Assembly: GCA_003427395.1 (NCBI GenBank)
Contig: BFEA01000369.1
Coordinates: 1,446,169 to 1,475,254, forward strand
Length of the DNA: 29,086 nt
From: Chara braunii
Lineage: Eukaryota; Streptophyta; Charophyceae; Charales; Characeae
Direction: 5' to 3'
Part shown: piece after piece, positions 27,565-29,086 of the stretch
How the letters are laid out: each line of letters starts with the position of its first letter
Position numbering within the stretch: the stretch's first letter is position 1
Made by a program: the position numbers and the translations under genes
Notes under the pieces: model-generated
Seen by the model: only the letters and a program-made list of their open reading frames with translations
Database searches by the model: none
What the model was told of the DNA's origin: nothing

Positions 27565-28968
27565 TCAAGCCCTGATGATGGTGTCCTCCCTCTTCCCAAG
27601 CTTCCCGGGGGTGCCGTCCTTCGCAATGTCTGACAACAACAAGTTGCAGACATGGACCGCATACGGAAGCCAAGTAATGCGACTGTACTTTACCTCCTCC
27701 TTCGCCAGGAGCTTGGATGCAGCCACATACGCGGACGCAGAATCCGTGCAAATGGCGTTGACGTTTTCGACACCGAAGTTGTTGAACACGTCCTTCCATC
27801 GCTCCACCACCACCTCGGCTGTCTCCTGGACAGCACCGTCGCGCTGCACAGTCCTGAAAAGGTAGGCTCCCGTGGCCCCAACGGCAAGGAAGTTGACGAT
27901 CTGGTCGCTAGTGATGGACTTGCGACCATCCGTGAGGATGGTCGCTCTCGTCGCCGCATTGTCCTTGCGGACGGCCGCCACCATCTCCACCACAACTCGT
28001 GTTGCTGTGGAATACCGTCGCCGGAAATGAGACGGTGCGTGGGCAACGCAGGATGTGTATACGGCGGACACTCGAGCAACCGCTTCCTCACTCGCTGGTA
28101 CTCCGGCCTCCTCGCCGCCTCGAATGGAATCCCGCTCACGTACCACCACTGTAGGAACTCGTTCGAAAACTCTCGTTGCCACGCCGGATCGAAGGTCTCT
28201 ATCATGGAAGTTTTGTCGAAGGACTTTGCCCTTCTTCGGCAGAGGAGGAGCTGGTGTCGTTGCCTTCCTCTTTCTCTTCTTCGATTGCACGGCGTCCTTC
28301 ATCGCTTTGGCAGCCCCCTCTTGGCCTCGACGGCCAGCGGTCATCAGACCCCCATCAAGAGACGCCCAAAGGTCTGCACCCTGATCGTCGTCGTCGTCGT
28401 GCTCGTCCGGGGTGCTGTCCTCGGCAACGGCCTTGTCCCCCCTCATCTTTCCCCTGGCGCGCACCGCCTCTCGCCAAACGTCCATGTCCTGTGAATCACT
28501 GTCACTATCATCACCTCCCCCCTCGGCCGCCCTCCTCTCCTGCTCGCTGTCGTCATAGTCCTCCCCCGCCTGCTCCCTCCCTGAAGTATTTCTATTGTCT
28601 CGAAACCTACGAGACCTCAGGAAGTCGATGATCTTCCGATGGTGGCTCTGGTCGAACGGGTAGTTTGTCTTGTTCCAGATCTCCGCGAGCTGCTCCTTGG
28701 TGACTTTAGCGCAGTTGTTCTTTATTGTGAAGTGTTGTGCGGCCTTCGATTGCCTGCCCTGAAAACCCCAGCCGCACAACTTGCACTCCATGAGAAAATT
28801 CCCATTGGAGTCCGACAGTGTTTGCCCCTTCGTTATCCACTTGAATCCGCAGAACTTGAGCTCCGCCTGCCTCTGTTTGTCCTTAACTAATTGGGACAAA
28901 CTGCTGCTCTCCCCTCCCTTTTCTGGGTGCCATCGTTCACACCCTACAAGTGGCCCCAACGTGGACAA
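27565..28968 (-). pseudogene. hAT transposase N-terminal part: zinc finger and DUF659
   Basis: 467 codons. Residues 62-86 form CKLCGWGF..H..C, a BED-type DNA-binding finger, followed by AEIWNKTNYPFDQSHH. Residues 130-240 are acidic with KKRKRK, a likely nuclear localisation signal. DUF659 spans about 340-450: TDGRKSITSDQIVNFLA with the first catalytic Asp at 347, and ICTDSASAYVAA with the second at 409. The conserved WTPCxxH-type motif reads WLPYAVH: Cys is Tyr at residue 436 (27663-27661) while His439 stays. The frame ends at TGA 27567, where GGACACCATCATCAGGGCT-TGA-GCA continues straight into AVVRFIREHG, so the stop is a point mutation rather than a real end. Confidence 0.9.
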
Positions 28969-28981
28969 GACCCGAACCGCG

Positions 28982-29053
28982 CCCCCCCCCTGCCGCCCTG
29001 AAGAAGAAGAAGAAGAAGAAAGAAGAGAAGATGAAAGAAGAAGAAGAGGTCCC

Positions 29054-29086
<33 letters not shown>
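28982..29086. repeat. C-run, (GAA)n and (CTCTGT)n microsatellites
   Basis: Nine C residues at 28982-28990, a GAA-rich stretch at about 29001-29050, then CTCTCTGTCTCTGT to the end of the window. It lies upstream of the transposase start and contains no gene. Confidence 0.9.

Larger units (their letters stand above)
24065..28968 (-). pseudogene. hAT-superfamily transposase with giant C-terminal tail
   Basis: On the minus strand one frame runs from ATG 28968 to about 25145, then continues in another frame to TAG 24065. It is broken by TGA 27567-27565, TAG 26865-26863 and TAG 26778-26776. Domains: BED-like zinc finger (Cys62, Cys65, His79, Cys86), acidic and basic linker, DUF659 catalytic core, helical hAT body, C-terminal dimerisation region, then about 830 residues of low-complexity tail. 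hAT transposases are cut-and-paste DNA transposases of the RNase H fold, usually 600-900 aa; this one would have about 1,630 codons. Each stop can be derived from a single C to T change (CGA or CAG). No terminal inverted repeats or 8 bp target duplication could be fixed. Confidence 0.85.

Noticed and set aside
27652-28494. 280 aa plus-strand frame and the long frames at 25405-26541
   Set aside because: Antisense to the hAT transposase, which has clear domains on the minus strand.
28982-29000. CAGGGCGGCAGG on the minus strand as a hAT terminal inverted repeat
   Set aside because: No matching end near 23300-24060 (the closest is CAGGGAAGG at 23369) and no 8 bp target duplication is visible.
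1-29086. CRISPR array in the tandem repeats
   Set aside because: The arrays have no unique spacers between short repeats, the units diverge along their whole length, and the setting is eukaryotic.

Overview
The window looks like repeat-dense nuclear DNA of a eukaryote, most likely a streptophyte plant or charophyte green alga such as Chara. This is inferred from element types and protein style, not from a search. There are no bacterial operons, rRNA or recognisable tRNA genes, and no intact host gene. Every coding stretch belongs to, or sits next to, a decayed transposable element. One ambiguous base (N, 5430) lies inside a CT microsatellite.

Layout. (1) 1-510: tandem repeat of about 175 bp. 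(2) 510-4112: on the minus strand, a non-coding region of an LTR element, starting with a very short (112 bp) LTR at 4112-4001 and a Met-tRNA-type primer binding site at 3999-3990. It is built of long direct repeats studded with hairpins. (3) 4113-5240: about 12 copies of a 92 bp repeat abutting that LTR, then a CT microsatellite to 5560. (4) 6390-10022, plus strand: four tandem, diverged, broken copies of one protein family of about 260 aa that I do not recognise. (5) 10206-16898, plus strand: a Ty3/Gypsy gag-pol in the order gag with CCHC knuckle, protease, reverse transcriptase, RNase H, integrase with GPY/F module, broken by about 13 stops and at least five frameshifts. (6) 17436-18212: an acidic accessory ORF after pol. 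(7) 18919-22000: several minisatellites, two copies of a pol-end/polypurine-tract-like motif and an LTR-like start. (8) 22011-23500: an inverted copy of the repeat family seen at 2985-3640, a CGTACG-rich cluster and small tandem repeats. (9) 28968-24065, minus strand: a hAT-superfamily transposase with a BED-like zinc finger, DUF659 core and C-terminal dimerisation region, followed by an unusually long disordered tail. It carries three in-frame stops and one frameshift.

The most interesting signal is the four-copy gene family immediately 5' of gag and in the same orientation. The copies share a set of landmarks (a strand ending in a bulky hydrophobic residue-P near the N-terminus, an (x)PxFxxxxFG block, a GPF block and a C-terminal (L/V)FxE-like block) although overall they have diverged strongly. 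With the acidic ORF after pol they suggest a large Ty3-like element carrying accessory genes on both sides of gag-pol, or a nested cluster of such elements. I could not identify the LTR pair that would settle this.
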